This document shows, one piece after another, positions 49,101-51,324 of a DNA stretch of 64,000 nt. The translations under genes were made by a program, and so were the position numbers. Source of the stretch: Argyresthia goedartella (lineage: Eukaryota; Arthropoda; Insecta; Lepidoptera; Argyresthiidae); the NCBI GenBank assembly GCA_949825045.1, contig OX463810.1, forward strand, positions 35,226,201-35,290,200, written 5' to 3'. Under the pieces are notes generated by a model. That model ran no database searches. It worked only from the letters and a program-made list of their open reading frames with translations, and was not told the DNA's origin. Within the stretch, counting starts at the first letter, position 1; each line of letters begins with the position of its first letter.

Positions 49101-49276
49101 CACCCGGCGGCGGGGGCGGCGGGGGCGGGGGCGGGGGCGGCGGCGGGGGGGCCAGGCAGCGCGCGCACGAGCGGGACACGCACCGCGCCGACATACTGGA
49201 CAAGGCCAGCATACAGCACATCCTCAACACGGTCAACCCGCCCAGCGGGAAGCGGCGGCCGGTTAGGGATAATTAG
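4038..49276 (+). CDS. NOMO: NOMO (nodal modulator; BOS complex subunit), 20-exon gene, whole span
   Basis: ER membrane protein of the BOS complex with nicalin and TMEM147; the complex joins the Sec61-associated multipass translocon and helps build multi-spanning proteins. Exons: 4038-4189, 4354-4740, 5300-5498, 8123-8371, 16474-16642, 19568-19653, 20103-20202, 21805-21886, 24976-25066, 31685-31769, 31922-32100, 34266-34427, 35979-36152, 38214-38397, 39206-39408, 40156-40346, 43196-43330, 43980-44085, 44507-44872, 48971-49276. Every intron is GT-AG and phases join without a break, giving 1201 residues. A signal peptide (about 1-26) leads to CGGFIKS, then a chain of beta-sandwich repeats, each carrying a G-x-[YF]-x-F...PG-x-Y signature, and one membrane segment near residues 1112-1130. 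The long charged linker I recall in the vertebrate protein after the SVQE motif is absent at the exon 13/14 junction. Introns reach 8.1 kb because of transposons. Confidence 0.96.
4354..4740 (+). CDS. NOMO: NOMO exon 2 (first two lumenal repeats)
   Basis: Residues 51-180. Carries NGYYFLPIYEKGDY and GWSFEP, then FNGFGITGKV opening the second repeat and GDFHFTPVIPGKY closing it. Acceptor TTTTCAG, donor GTAAGT; begins and ends in phase 2. Confidence 0.96.
4741..5299 (+). other. NOMO intron 2 with an 'ACGGAACCCTAAAAA'-type dispersed repeat fragment
   Basis: Both ends of the intron (about 4757-4785 and 5090-5172) show degraded ends of the common lepidopteran dispersed repeat (TTTAGGGTTC...GGGTGCC and GGCACCC...GGAACCCTAAAAA). 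No gene is seen. Confidence 0.5.
5300..5498 (+). CDS. NOMO: NOMO exon 3
   Basis: Residues 180-246. Begins with the W of the SKW motif, then GYNVRGSVISSGKP, the start of a further repeat. The donor is GTGGGA, weaker than the others. It ends in phase 0, matching exon 4. Confidence 0.93.
5981..7236 (+). mobile_element. Mariner transposon with both terminal inverted repeats, in NOMO intron 3
   Basis: Terminal inverted repeats read AGGTCCTTACATATGAAATT at the left and its near-exact reverse complement at the right, with TA at both outer edges as expected for mariner insertion. The single ORF inside encodes a transposase. The two ends show few differences, so the copy looks fairly young. Confidence 0.88.
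6168..7163 (+). CDS. Mariner transposase (D,D34D), 331 residues
   Basis: Cut-and-paste transposase acting on the flanking inverted repeats. Catalytic motifs: TCDEKWILYDN (first Asp), LLHDNARPH (second) and SPDLAPTDYHFF (third), with 34 residues between second and third, the mariner spacing. An N-terminal helix-turn-helix region (TAAETARRINDVYGDG) and the linker motif HLKQIGKVNKLERWV are present. Family members usually have about 340-350 residues. Here the stretch between VYGDG and FQRFRSGNFDL looks about 8-9 residues short, inside the first DNA-binding helix-turn-helix. The frame is otherwise uninterrupted from an ATG after a CAAA context. Confidence 0.9.
   Translation: MENLKYRVIYEYEFYRGTTAAETARRINDVYGDGFWFQRFRSGNFDLQNKPRGRPETKVDNEELKAIVGADPSQTTSELAAGCGVSDKTVLIHLKQIGKVNKLERWVYHELSKANQRTRVDCCVALLIRHNNERILNRIITCDEKWILYDNRKRSSQWLNPAEVAKPWPKRKLTPKKLLVSVWWTSAGVVYYSCLKSGQTITADVYCQQLQIMMEKLAAKQPRLVNRSRPLLLHDNARPHTAQQTATILEELQLECLRHSPYSPDLAPTDYHFFRILDNFLKVKKFNSDGAVQTPFKDFIDSRPNVFFSKGIEELPMRWQMCIDSNGTYFD
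7237..8122 (+). other. Rest of NOMO intron 3, no gene seen
   Basis: AT-rich sequence between the mariner and exon 4. A short region at about 7480-7760 is less AT-rich but shows no coding motif. Confidence 0.4.
8123..8371 (+). CDS. NOMO: NOMO exon 4
   Basis: Residues 247-329. Contains GEFSFGLVPAGDYKL and the conserved block IKPDSLQFTVQHDS. Acceptor AATTACAG and donor GTGAGA; 83 whole codons. Confidence 0.95.
8624..8795 (-). repeat. 3' LTR of the gypsy element
   Basis: Begins TG and ends CA. Nearly identical to the other LTR; I count only about three differences over 172 bp. It includes a CACACACACA tract. Confidence 0.9.
9061..12510 (-). pseudogene. Gypsy nucleocapsid-pol, broken by frameshifts, stops and an insertion
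   Basis: From the 5' side: two zinc knuckles (C-x2-C-x4-H-x4-C) near 12330-12430; protease motif LIDSGS near 12140; RT fingers to about 11580, then a frameshift; RT palm LDIKNAFHQIEI (about 11490) and a stop just before the catalytic loop, which reads FIDD rather than the usual YxDD (about 11330); connection domain 10995-11243; RNase H with VVADASP and TEKEALALVWA (10620-10930), interrupted by a foreign insert; integrase with an HHCC-like zinc region and D residues in VDYLGP and TADNGR (9690-10120). A one-base shift near 9650 separates the rest of integrase, which continues to 9061. It cannot encode active enzymes. Confidence 0.85.
10478..10615 (+). mobile_element. LINE 3' tail inserted into the gypsy RNase H region
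   Basis: Splits the RNase H frame. It carries GTTTGCTGGAAGAAATCTCT, AGAGATAAGCTCGCC and TGTGCAATAAAG, the same tail as the LINE ends at 47800 and 33600. Boundaries are approximate. Confidence 0.7.
12387..13055 (-). CDS. Gypsy gag (capsid part)
   Basis: 222-residue frame from an ATG. The N-terminal two thirds has capsid-like features: WEKWKRAFDIYL, KRAALLHSGG, FAPKQSRVYERHLF and LRKQCQKCQF. The frame then leaves the expected path near 12490; the nucleocapsid zinc knuckles lie in the next frame. The overlap of about 120 bp could be a decayed or programmed shift. Confidence 0.8.
   Translation of the reverse strand: MSHPQIAPLEVFDCEGDPVSVGLRWEKWKRAFDIYLLVTNINTPVQKRAALLHSGGLPFQEIFCNIPGANIDETIFPEDFYTTAIEKLNEYFAPKQSRVYERHLFRLLKQEPEEKFDKFLIRLRKQCQKCQFSNEEENMIDQITEKCESSKLRKKILTLGDTVTLDLIITEANALEAVKRQICDFDSTKIQSHTIQRIQTIPILCVVSALAVVTKTIHSINA
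13056..14538 (-). other. Gypsy 5' untranslated region with inserted or duplicated repeats
   Basis: About 1.5 kb, long for a leader. It contains a directly repeated 38-bp motif (GTTGCTTATCTAGCAATCGA..., about 13661 and 13820) and a minus-strand fragment of the LINE tail (13549-13586). No coding motif is seen. Confidence 0.5.
14539..14710 (-). repeat. 5' LTR of the gypsy element
   Basis: Same length and ends as the 3' LTR; followed by the second copy of the GCTAC target duplication. Confidence 0.9.
14885..15225 (+). repeat. Tandem duplication, about 213-bp offset
   Basis: The stretch starting TTTTACTGACCAACTGATAA is present at about 14908 and again at about 15121, with few differences over roughly 100 bp. 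Confidence 0.7.
15335..15739 (+). repeat. Lepidopteran dispersed repeat, about 405 bp (copy 1)
   Basis: Starts CCGGTCAAGTGCGAGTC and ends ACGGAACCCTAAAAA, with a GACGGACGGACG tract. Nearly identical to 59930-60351, which has an extra AAAGAATTG. Family not determined; no coding capacity seen. Confidence 0.75.
15740..16473 (+). other. End of NOMO intron 4, no gene seen
   Basis: Contains a 46-bp tandem pair (TTTTTTTAAGTTTTTAACTT at about 15866 and 15911) and, at 16235-16270, a short piece of the SINE tail (TCTTGGATGTTTATATG). Otherwise featureless. Confidence 0.4.
16474..16642 (+). CDS. NOMO: NOMO exon 5
   Basis: Residues 330-386. VTGFTVRGAI starts the repeat and GGYTLPALLPGAYTV ends it. Unlike its AT-rich surroundings, the exon is very GC-rich. 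Phase 1 donor GTGAGT. Directly downstream, a 58-bp imperfect duplication lies in the intron (about 16653 and 16711). Confidence 0.94.
16948..18015 (-). CDS. Candidate repeat protein of 355 residues, antisense in NOMO intron 5
   Basis: Uninterrupted frame from an ATG (context AGCAATG). A short unique N-terminus MNPDNPSYSD leads into about 21 copies of a 14-residue unit, DGHGLQMDSDSTSS, with D/E and Q/H variants, then a unique polar tail ending QPSTQPAGQQSS. It is acidic and Ser/Asp-rich with no hydrophobic segment, so it would be disordered. Because the DNA unit is 42 bp, all frames of the array stay open, so openness is weak evidence. The unique ends and matching start favour this frame. I recognise no family and see no promoter; it may not be a gene. 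Confidence 0.35.
   Translation of the reverse strand: MNPDNPSYSDDHGLHMDSDSTSSDGHGLQMDSDSTSSDGHGLQMDSDSTSSDGHGLQMDSDSTSSDGHGLQMDSDSTSSDGHGLQMDSDSTSSDGHGLQMDSDSTSSDGHGLQMDSESTSSDGHGLQMDSDSTSSDGHGLQMDSDSTSSDGHGLQMDSDSTSSDGHGLQMDSDSTSSDGHGLQMDSDSTSSDGHGLQMDSDSTSSDGHGLQMDSDSTSSDGHGLQMDSDSTSSDGHGLQMDSESTSSDGHGLQMDSDSTSSDGHGLQMDSDSTSSDGHGLQMDSDSTSSDGHGLQMDSESTSSDGHGLHTVPTPALHYDPGMNTDSATASHDDEPSANNENSGQPSTQPAGQQSS
17090..17988. repeat. 42-bp minisatellite, about 21 units
   Basis: Near-identical 42-bp units. Two marker variants (GATTCGG at 17285 and 17663; CCGTGACCG at 17348 and 17726) recur exactly 378 bp apart, that is nine units, showing a block duplication. Confidence 0.95.
18666..18803 (-). mobile_element. 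tRNA-derived SINE (family A) fragment
   Basis: Reverse copy of the SINE with the CTTGGATGTTTATATGTGTG tail and a partial tRNA-like head (GACCTCTCGCATG). Confidence 0.65.
18803..19392 (+). pseudogene. 5'-truncated LINE: ORF2 C-terminus and 3' tail
   Basis: The open frame to 19135 carries the C-terminal LINE block with LPCLYIFETCKFV, NTNRRTATQRPLEVPRPRLE and AAQIYNSVPKSI. It ends in an AT-rich tail with AATAAATGAAATCTG followed by imperfect GAAAACTGAAATCTG repeats. Typical result of incomplete reverse transcription. Confidence 0.8.
19400..19545. mobile_element. SINE family A, rearranged piece
   Basis: An inverted tRNA-like B box (GGAATCGAACCCGGGACC) is joined to the plus-strand SINE 3' half (GGGGCCAGAAGCAATGTATG). 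It ends 20-30 bp before exon 6. Confidence 0.6.
19568..19653 (+). CDS. NOMO: NOMO exon 6
   Basis: Residues 386-414, 86 bp. Completes a Glu codon split by the intron and carries EFEDVKLTI. Acceptor TTTCCAG, donor GTGAGT. Confidence 0.9.
19945..20045 (+). mobile_element. SINE family B, 3' part
   Basis: Shares GATAGGCTTG...CCTGTCACGCAAAA.GGAGT...GAATAACTGGCT with 22390-22500 and 35820-35935. Confidence 0.6.
20103..20202 (+). CDS. NOMO: NOMO exon 7
   Basis: Residues 415-448, starting VCGVV, the start of a repeat, and ending in ARDSQG before a phase 1 intron. Donor GTAGGG. Confidence 0.9.
20712..21380 (+). repeat. About 670-bp dispersed repeat, plus copy
   Basis: Starts AGTGCGAGTAGGACGTCGGA and ends TACGGAACCCTAAAAA. 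Inverted partner at 23268-23947, with matching internal segments (GATCTCTTCCGATAATATCG region and CCTATTTCGGTTGA region). Confidence 0.75.
21508..21730 (+). mobile_element. tRNA-derived SINE (family A), near full length
   Basis: tRNA-like head with A box TGTGGCGCAACG and B box GGTTCGATCCC, then the TTGGATGTTTATATGTGTGT tail and CCAGAAGCAATGTATGTGCC. It ends about 70 bp before exon 8. Confidence 0.8.
21805..21886 (+). CDS. NOMO: NOMO exon 8
   Basis: Residues 448-475. KWCTFLPVGQYTARVEV closes the repeat begun in exon 7. Acceptor TTTCCACAG, donor GTGAGT, phase 2. Confidence 0.9.
22028..22130 (-). mobile_element. SINE family A, 3' part
   Basis: Reverse copy of the tail shared with 21620-21700 (CATTGCTTCTGG..., CATATAAACATCCAAG). 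Confidence 0.65.
22198..22510 (+). mobile_element. tRNA-derived SINE (family B), near full length
   Basis: Head with A box TGTGGCGGAGCGGGC and B box GGTTCAAATCC; body includes ACATCGTGAGGAAACATTC, common in lepidopteran SINEs; 3' part GGCTAAAAGTGG...CTCTGCCGCCCCGTATGG. Confidence 0.75.
22511..23267 (+). other. NOMO intron 8, no gene seen
   Basis: Mixed-composition intron sequence without recognised repeats or coding motifs. Confidence 0.35.
23268..23947 (-). repeat. About 670-bp dispersed repeat, inverted copy
   Basis: Reverse-complement partner of 20712-21380, ending TGCTCACACTCGACCGG. With it, a transcript through introns 7-8 could form a long hairpin. Confidence 0.75.
23948..24975 (+). 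other. NOMO intron 8 remainder, no gene seen
   Basis: Includes a pair of GCGCATA motifs in GTCCTATGCGCTACTAAGCGC (about 23965-24030), otherwise AT-rich without recognised features. Confidence 0.35.
24976..25066 (+). CDS. NOMO: NOMO exon 9
   Basis: Residues 475-505. FYPLTRQVTV followed by VTDVTFSQLKAQLSGK matches the conserved pattern of this NOMO region. Donor GTACGT, phase 0. Confidence 0.93.
25231..25639. mobile_element. MITE with about 70-bp terminal inverted repeats
   Basis: Left arm (from ATAATATAGCAATTT) and right arm (ending AATTGCTATATTAT) are reverse complements through ACCTGAAAATAAAATTG and ACATACTTACCTGGCTTTAA. About 410 bp, non-coding. Its left interior equals the right end of the neighbouring 4.5-kb unit. 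Confidence 0.8.
26855..26950 (-). mobile_element. SINE family B, 3' part, doubled
   Basis: CCCATACGGGGCGGCAGAGG occurs twice (about 26872 and 26918), preceded by AGCGTCACGTC; reverse of the 22470-22500 segment. Confidence 0.55.
28468..29286 (-). other. Long open frame (272 codons) over possible exons, not assigned
   Basis: Opens at an ATG and stays open, but the second half crosses a GC-rich tandem duplication where any frame tends to be open. Within it, minus-strand signals TTTTACAG before ATTTTATGTCC (about 28970) and GAGGAGGTAAGC (about 28890) bound a 72-bp exon-like piece carrying GETWRFFVDLTSRARQ. I recognise no family. It may be a spliced transposon gene. Confidence 0.3.
28500..28925. 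repeat. GC-rich tandem duplication, two units of about 200-215 bp
   Basis: Both units share CCAGCCTTGCGCAGGCTGGC, GGGCTCCGGGCGGCGGGGGC-like and GCGCGGGCGCGGGCTAA segments and a CCTTGCTCTGGAGGTC end. On the minus strand each ends with a donor-like GGTGAGCC or GGTAAGCC. Confidence 0.8.
30205..30350 (+). repeat. Short dispersed repeat (copy 1)
   Basis: TGTTCAACCTAACACGATGGATAAAGG... GCTTCGCTTCGCTCACTCCC... TTTTGCCCTG. Also at 54000-54145 and 56390-56565. Confidence 0.6.
30468..30478 (+). promoter_or_regulatory. TATA-like box upstream of a THAP-like reading frame
   Basis: GTATAAATAG lies about 175 bp upstream of the ATG at 30650. No initiator can be placed with certainty. Confidence 0.3.
30650..30805 (+). 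pseudogene. THAP-like zinc finger N-terminal fragment
   Basis: 51-residue frame starting MEQRKKIYYNCSVDGC with C-x4-C, then FFKLP, the pattern of the start of a THAP DNA-binding domain (C2CH). The rest of the domain, including the conserved Trp and the C-x2-H pair, is not found. THAP fingers occur in host factors and in P-element-like transposases, so this is probably a transposon remnant in intron 9. Confidence 0.45.
30806..31684 (+). other. End of NOMO intron 9, no gene seen
   Basis: AT-rich; a short tandem pair AAGYCGTAGTTGATAGCCCTAG-like lies near 31250-31305. Nothing coding. Confidence 0.35.
31685..31769 (+). CDS. NOMO: NOMO exon 10
   Basis: Residues 506-534. VVCNAPQCKGLKVTL continues the repeat. 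The acceptor is an unusual TTCTTAAG. Donor GTAAGT, phase 1. Confidence 0.88.
31922..32100 (+). CDS. NOMO: NOMO exon 11
   Basis: Residues 534-593. GAYTFTDVLPG closes one repeat; CWAAAAHRVSV and VGLPLRVRSTHDAQ follow, parallel to the conserved CW...TGYxLR...SH block of NOMO. Strongly GC-rich. Confidence 0.93.
32337..32880 (-). mobile_element. Foldback/MITE-like element, copy 1
   Basis: Same element as 51325-51820 (opposite direction) and 58555-59066. The outer part begins TTTATCTACACACGTATCAT and an internal inverted match ATGATATGTGTGTAGATAAA follows at about 32720. The remaining about 130 bp forms its own hairpin. Holds a perfect 26-bp palindrome at about 32440-32465. No coding capacity. Confidence 0.75.
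32881..33597 (+). other. NOMO intron 11, no gene seen
   Basis: AT-rich; contains two GAATGAAACTCTTTGTT motifs (about 33463 and 33519). Otherwise featureless. Confidence 0.35.
33598..34215 (-). pseudogene. 5'-truncated LINE: ORF2 C-terminus and hairpin tail
   Basis: The minus-strand frame from about 34210 to 33882 carries RRELKWLPIRLRRDSHIL, LTTPQHNTAYYENGF and RAIRLWNALPCTIRDSP, the C-terminal block of a LINE ORF2. A 3' UTR follows with the GCTGGAAGAGATCTCTTATT hairpin and GTGCAATAAAG at the end. The same ending occurs at 47300-47905. Confidence 0.85.
34266..34427 (+). CDS. NOMO: NOMO exon 12
   Basis: Residues 594-647. Carries PGENRLCV and YTLTPRGCHKW, matching the NRFCLSKPG...TPRSCH pattern of the family. 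Acceptor TTCGCAG. A LINE fragment ends only about 50 bp upstream. Confidence 0.94.
34930..35105 (+). repeat. Degraded lepidopteran dispersed repeat
   Basis: TATTATAAATGTGAAAGTAA at the start and CGCACAAGAAGTTGCGGGC at the end, a common form in Lepidoptera (Helitron-like remains suspected). A related inverted piece lies at 49325-49455. Confidence 0.4.
35430..35610. mobile_element. MITE of about 180 bp
   Basis: Ends AGGGCGGGCGCGCACGAGTG and GCCGTGCGCGCCGCCCT are inverted repeats, with further matching of GTCACTG/CAGTCAC inside. TTA/TAA at the edges. Non-coding. Confidence 0.65.
35815..35945 (+). mobile_element. SINE family B, 3' part
   Basis: TGATAGGCTAGCCCCCTGAC, GGCTAAAAGTGGGCACAACT and TGCCTCTGCCGCCC match 22390-22490. 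It ends about 35 bp before exon 13. Confidence 0.65.
35979..36152 (+). CDS. NOMO: NOMO exon 13
   Basis: Residues 648-705. LSLVAVAHSVELKVLS then GPLPSVQEAGQFVY. The donor is GTTGGT, weaker than most. A decayed copy of the 3' half of this exon lies about 0.5 kb downstream (36549-36668). Confidence 0.92.
36180..36430 (-). mobile_element. Probable LINE 3' end with ATAGA repeats
   Basis: AATAGAATAGAATAGAATAA followed by GCCATTTATTTACTG and a long A-rich non-coding stretch, the look of a reversed LINE tail. No ORF. Confidence 0.4.
36465..36545 (+). repeat. Short tandem repeat, 18-19 bp unit
   Basis: CTGTCAAAATTATGG-like units repeat about four times. Confidence 0.6.
36549..36668 (+). pseudogene. 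Decayed partial duplicate of NOMO exon 13
   Basis: Repeats the 3' half of exon 13 and its boundary (TTGCGGATCGAGGGGCGGG through TTTATGGCGGAGG). It has a 6-bp insertion, several substitutions, one lost base near its end, and the donor changed from GTTGGT to ATGGTG. There is no acceptor upstream, so it is not a usable exon. Confidence 0.85.
36975..37125 (+). mobile_element. tRNA-like SINE head with short tail
   Basis: GAGTCGGCAGTG...GGGTTCGAGTTCCGGC resembles A and B boxes of a SINE; followed by ACAGGGAATCCTAGTTTGGG, matching the family A tail. Confidence 0.55.
37525..37630. other. Long inverted repeat (hairpin) in NOMO intron 13
   Basis: Perfect 16-bp stem GATCTTCGCCGCGTTC around a GCAAAAA loop, extended outward by an imperfect stem (TAAGGCATAAGGCGCAAGAGACG against CGTACGTTACGCCTCATGCCTTA). 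Total about 100 bp. Confidence 0.8.
38214..38397 (+). CDS. NOMO: NOMO exon 14
   Basis: Residues 706-767. GETATVAASSASLLFTPP matches the conserved GEKITVTPSS...LLFYPP pattern; PVEGVTVTLSGG starts the next repeat. Donor GTGAGT, phase 1. A 13-bp inverted repeat lies about 65 bp upstream (38124-38150). Confidence 0.94.
38495..38640 (+). mobile_element. SINE family A, 3' part
   Basis: TCTTGGACGTTTTTATGTGT and GTGTGGGGCTAGAAGCAATG. Faces the inverted copy at 38845-38985. Confidence 0.65.
38845..38985 (-). mobile_element. SINE family A, 3' part, inverted
   Basis: Reverse copy (AGGCACATACCTATATTGCT, CATAAATTCCAAGTCCTG). Confidence 0.65.
39206..39408 (+). CDS. NOMO: NOMO exon 15
   Basis: Residues 767-834. 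GTYSFGPLDASLHYTI, KESYVMG, then the start of the next repeat (LALTDEETGAPLQ). Acceptor TTCTGCAG, donor GTATGA. Confidence 0.94.
39711..39765. other. Hairpin in NOMO intron 15
   Basis: ACCAAATTAGTGA and TCACTAATTTGGT are inverted around TTATTAGT/ACTAATAA; a strong stem of about 22 bp with one mismatch. Confidence 0.6.
40156..40346 (+). CDS. NOMO: NOMO exon 16
   Basis: Residues 835-898. VSVSGGSYRRNQL then LSFTSLAPGEYYVKPLMKEY, one of the best conserved NOMO segments. The last 36 bases and the donor form the first unit of a 52-bp tandem array. Reading through the donor gives a TAA stop at 40348-40350. Confidence 0.95.
40311..40720 (+). repeat. 52-bp tandem array repeating the exon 16 end and its splice donor
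   Basis: Seven whole units and a partial eighth. Each holds the last 36 bases of exon 16, the donor (CTAAG or ATAAG before GTAAGC) and 10 intron bases. Variants repeat in a three-unit pattern (units 2-4 and 5-7), so the array grew by a 156-bp block copy. In the last unit AAG before the donor became AAC. Reading past the first donor meets a TAA stop at once. Confidence 0.95.
41052..42660 (-). pseudogene. LINE fragment: endonuclease and start of reverse transcriptase
   Basis: In minus-strand order: endonuclease motifs IIMLGDFNAWVG (about 42350), SMIDFIIVDERLR and GSDHFLV (about 42060-42160), then RT fingers with MKTGKAAGYDRVS, IVPLYKGKGS and SYRGISL (41052-41400). Frameshifts and stops separate the pieces. 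It ends inside RT, so the 3' half is deleted. Motifs resemble an RTE/R-type element. Confidence 0.75.
42661..43195 (+). other. End of NOMO intron 16, no gene seen
   Basis: Contains TATTGGACTGATTTTAGGCGG (about 42970), a short motif common in lepidopteran repeats. Nothing coding. Confidence 0.35.
43196..43330 (+). CDS. NOMO: NOMO exon 17
   Basis: Residues 898-943. RVAWSVSGALLSLGG starts a repeat and the exon ends GEF plus two bases of an Arg codon. Very GC-rich. Acceptor TTTGTAG, donor GTACCG. Confidence 0.92.
43980..44085 (+). CDS. NOMO: NOMO exon 18
   Basis: Residues 943-978. RIRGLLPNVEYQLQLKE matches the family block FRLRGLLPG...VQLK. The acceptor is ACTCAAG, without a strong pyrimidine tract; the reading frame makes it clear. 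Confidence 0.9.
44095..44280 (+). repeat. Helitron-like or similar dispersed repeat remnant
   Basis: TATTATAAATATTTATGTTTG, ACGGCTGAACGGATTCGAA and CCGCGCAGACGAAGTT are hallmark pieces of a very common lepidopteran repeat. Fills much of intron 18. Confidence 0.45.
44507..44872 (+). CDS. NOMO: NOMO exon 19 (last lumenal domain)
   Basis: Residues 979-1100, the second-largest exon after exon 2. ENKDIEGISLIAI, VLPRLPADNKTYKVVLESTLSK and SYDIDPLYFNSDGRFKSFTIEFLPK follow the conserved end of the lumenal region. Codon use is less GC-rich than in exons 13-17. Confidence 0.95.
45100..47905 (+). pseudogene. LINE with ORF1, endonuclease and 3' end, but no reverse transcriptase
   Basis: ORF1 region 45250-46230: TDKEIESGKSLLFTAVSDGA, LNRLPPVSFDHVDVTRLLKD, then a basic region, with a TGA stop and a frameshift. 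The endonuclease follows (46358 on: TTFNCQSIKRSVHHI, IIALQETWLLPHD, VSGDFNADTG, SWLDHCLV, WSDHLPLSI), frameshifted near 46676 and 46840. After a linker to 47283 the frame passes straight into the ORF2 C-terminal block (RRELKWLPIRLRRDSHIL). The whole RT is absent. The hairpin tail and GTGCAATAAAG end the element. Confidence 0.85.
47799..47900 (+). other. LINE 3' tail with conserved hairpin
   Basis: AAATCTCTTGTTAGAGAT forms a stem within GTTTGCTGGAAG...AAGCTCGCCTTTGTAC. The same motif is at 10505-10555 (plus), 33659-33698 and 13549-13586 (minus). Confidence 0.75.
47935..48640 (-). pseudogene. LINE ORF1 N-terminal fragment and 5' UTR
   Basis: 128-codon frame from 48448 with a KRKKRRLL basic patch and a coiled-coil part. 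After a frameshift near 48060 it continues as RLANIEKMSRDLNLELQAVP, the entry into an FP-like domain. A GC-richer upstream block to about 48640 looks like a LINE leader. It is a different family from the ORF1 at 2326. Confidence 0.65.
48971..49276 (+). CDS. NOMO: NOMO exon 20 (membrane anchor and C-terminal tail)
   Basis: Residues 1101-1201 plus the stop codon. TSEQELRQTS is followed by a single hydrophobic segment (LLVVPFIALITLLFLY) and basic RR. The tail holds 15 consecutive glycines (residues 1146-1160), then a charged region ending DKASIQHILNTVNPPSGKRR. Confidence 0.95.
   Translation, partial: VKTSEQELRQTSLLVVPFIALITLLFLYRRPLLQLAARVAAGAAPGGGGGGGGGGGGGGGARQRAHERDTHRADILDKASIQHILNTVNPPSGKRRPVRDN
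49106..49150 (+). repeat. Poly-glycine (GGC/GGG) tract in NOMO exon 20
   Basis: Fifteen consecutive Gly codons in the cytosolic tail just after the membrane segment. Confidence 0.95.
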
Positions 49277-51324
49277 GCTGATGCCGAGTTCAGTTACCGA
49301 GATAACGTTACCCTCCTTCTAGCGCAGTCGGATAAAAAAGTATCCTGCATGTTAATCTTCTAGCCCATAAACTATCTCAGTGTTAAATTTCATTCAAATC
49401 CATTAAGCCAATTAAGCGTGATTGAGGCACAAACACACAAACATCCATACATTGCATCCAAAGATTGCAGGAGGACTGCTTGAGCCATCCTAGGTTTTTC
49501 ACAAAATTGTTAAAACTGTGGCTCAAGCAGGAATAATTAGCAGAGTGAAAAAGTCTTCGAGTTCAGATAAAATGAACCTTATGCCATTCTACATAAGAGT
49601 CCCTTACACTTCGATTCGCATAGTTTTTCGACGCCGTATTATTCCTGCTTATCGCCTAACACGAAAAGTGTAGGCACTTTTCGTGTTAGGGCGTCACTTT
49701 AGTAAAAATTGGGCTGCAAACTAAGCGACGTTTTGTGGTGCGTGTGCGCCGAGGCTTATTCTATTCAGATGTCGCTCAGACTCGACCAAAAGACGTACTA
49801 TTCCAAAAATACCATAGGCTCTACGATCAATACTTACTACAGTTATTCTTACAGGTGGTTAGGGATAATTAGGAAATAGGCTGGGATAAAACAAAAACAA
49901 CAACAATGGATCGGGTTTTTTAACTTTTTTTTGTAAAGGGTTCTTTCTTTTGAATGGGTACTCCGAGGTCCTGCACAACTGTCTTATACCGTTTCTAGAA
50001 CTGTAAATTCATGGTTAAGTTCACTTATGCTGTGATGATTCCGGAATTTTGAATGTGTTTGAAATATCGAGTTATATATTTAGCCCTGTATGTATGTATG
50101 TACTAAGGCATTTTAGTGCTAGTGGGTATTAACATGCTAGAAGATTTGTTCGAATAAGGAAGGAAGGTTCCGCACTTAGAACTCCGCGACGAAGCGACTG
50201 CGACGAAACTCTTATGCCCATATAAATAACGCTTCAAACAATTTTCTTGCAACTCAAATGCCACTGGGGAGGCTCAGTAGAGTCGTCATCGCGGAGCCCC
50301 ATGTGAGGATGGCCTTATGGTAATTGGAATATGGTTCTAATTCAGAACCTTAGCATGCTGAAATTTGTCACAAATTCGGTCTTTAAATGGGGAGGCAGTT
50401 GCAGATGGCATCACAATTGACTAAACTTATTGAAGCTCACCTCGCGATTCATCCAAATGACGTCACACCAATGGTCGCAATACAGTCGGCAAAAGATATA
50501 CCTGTGAGCACGCAAGATACTCACATATCACTACACATCATCAACAACTAAAAATATGTTCACAGTCTCAAAATGTTGTCATAATTTTGACATTTTTGTC
50601 TGTAGATATGAGATTTTTGACTCTTTCTGTAGCTTGCGTGCTCACATTATACCTGATGCTTACAGTACAAAAGTACATTATAGCCTGTTCAGTTCTGTCA
50701 TAGTGGTCTTACCACTCACGTTTTTATTTACTTTGCTAAGACAAAATGTAAATAATATCTCGTGCTATTTGTACTGCCACCACACGCCCCAATATACACA
50801 CTTAACACAAGGAATATTTGCAGATCCGCATCGAATTGTTCTAATGAGTGTAACGGACAACTCCTGTATAGTCCGGTTTTTACTGAAAAAAAACCGGAAA
50901 TATCTCTATTACGAGGATGACGCAGAAAATTTGCCAATTGCGGCAGACTAAATTGTTACTAAGTTTTGGGCGTATTGTATTGTTTCTTTATGGAATTACA
51001 AGATCCTACACGAGGTCCATTTATTTTCAATCAGAAACATTTTATAGTTCTTAGATATTTATATAGCAGAAGTCTGAAATGATCAATATATTGCCAAACT
51101 GTATGTGAACTATGAATTGTGAATTATTTTGATTTTTATAAAAGTTGATATTTTGTTTGAATTATGTTGCATTTATGTTGGAATTGTCAACAATGAAAGA
51201 AAGAATGAGAGTTATTATTCCTATATTAAAAGTAACTTATAATACATATTATTGAATAAATACATTGAGGATTGTTACATGTAAAGATATTCGTTTTAGT
51301 TTCAAGTGACTTTCTCCCTACAAA
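49277..51324 (+). other. NOMO 3' UTR and downstream region
   Basis: The first poly(A)-like site I see is far downstream (AATAAA near 51257), so the 3' UTR may be about 2 kb. It includes a degraded dispersed repeat (49325-49455) and a strong hairpin (49651-49692). A 131-codon open frame at 50556 has no recognisable motif. Confidence 0.4.
49651..49692. other. Hairpin downstream of NOMO
   Basis: CCTAACACGAAAAGTG and CACTTTTCGTGTTAGG are inverted around a four-base TAGG loop: a 16-bp perfect stem. Confidence 0.75.

Noticed and set aside
50556..50951. 131-codon plus-strand frame downstream of NOMO
   Set aside because: No recognisable domain, in probable 3' UTR, ordinary composition.
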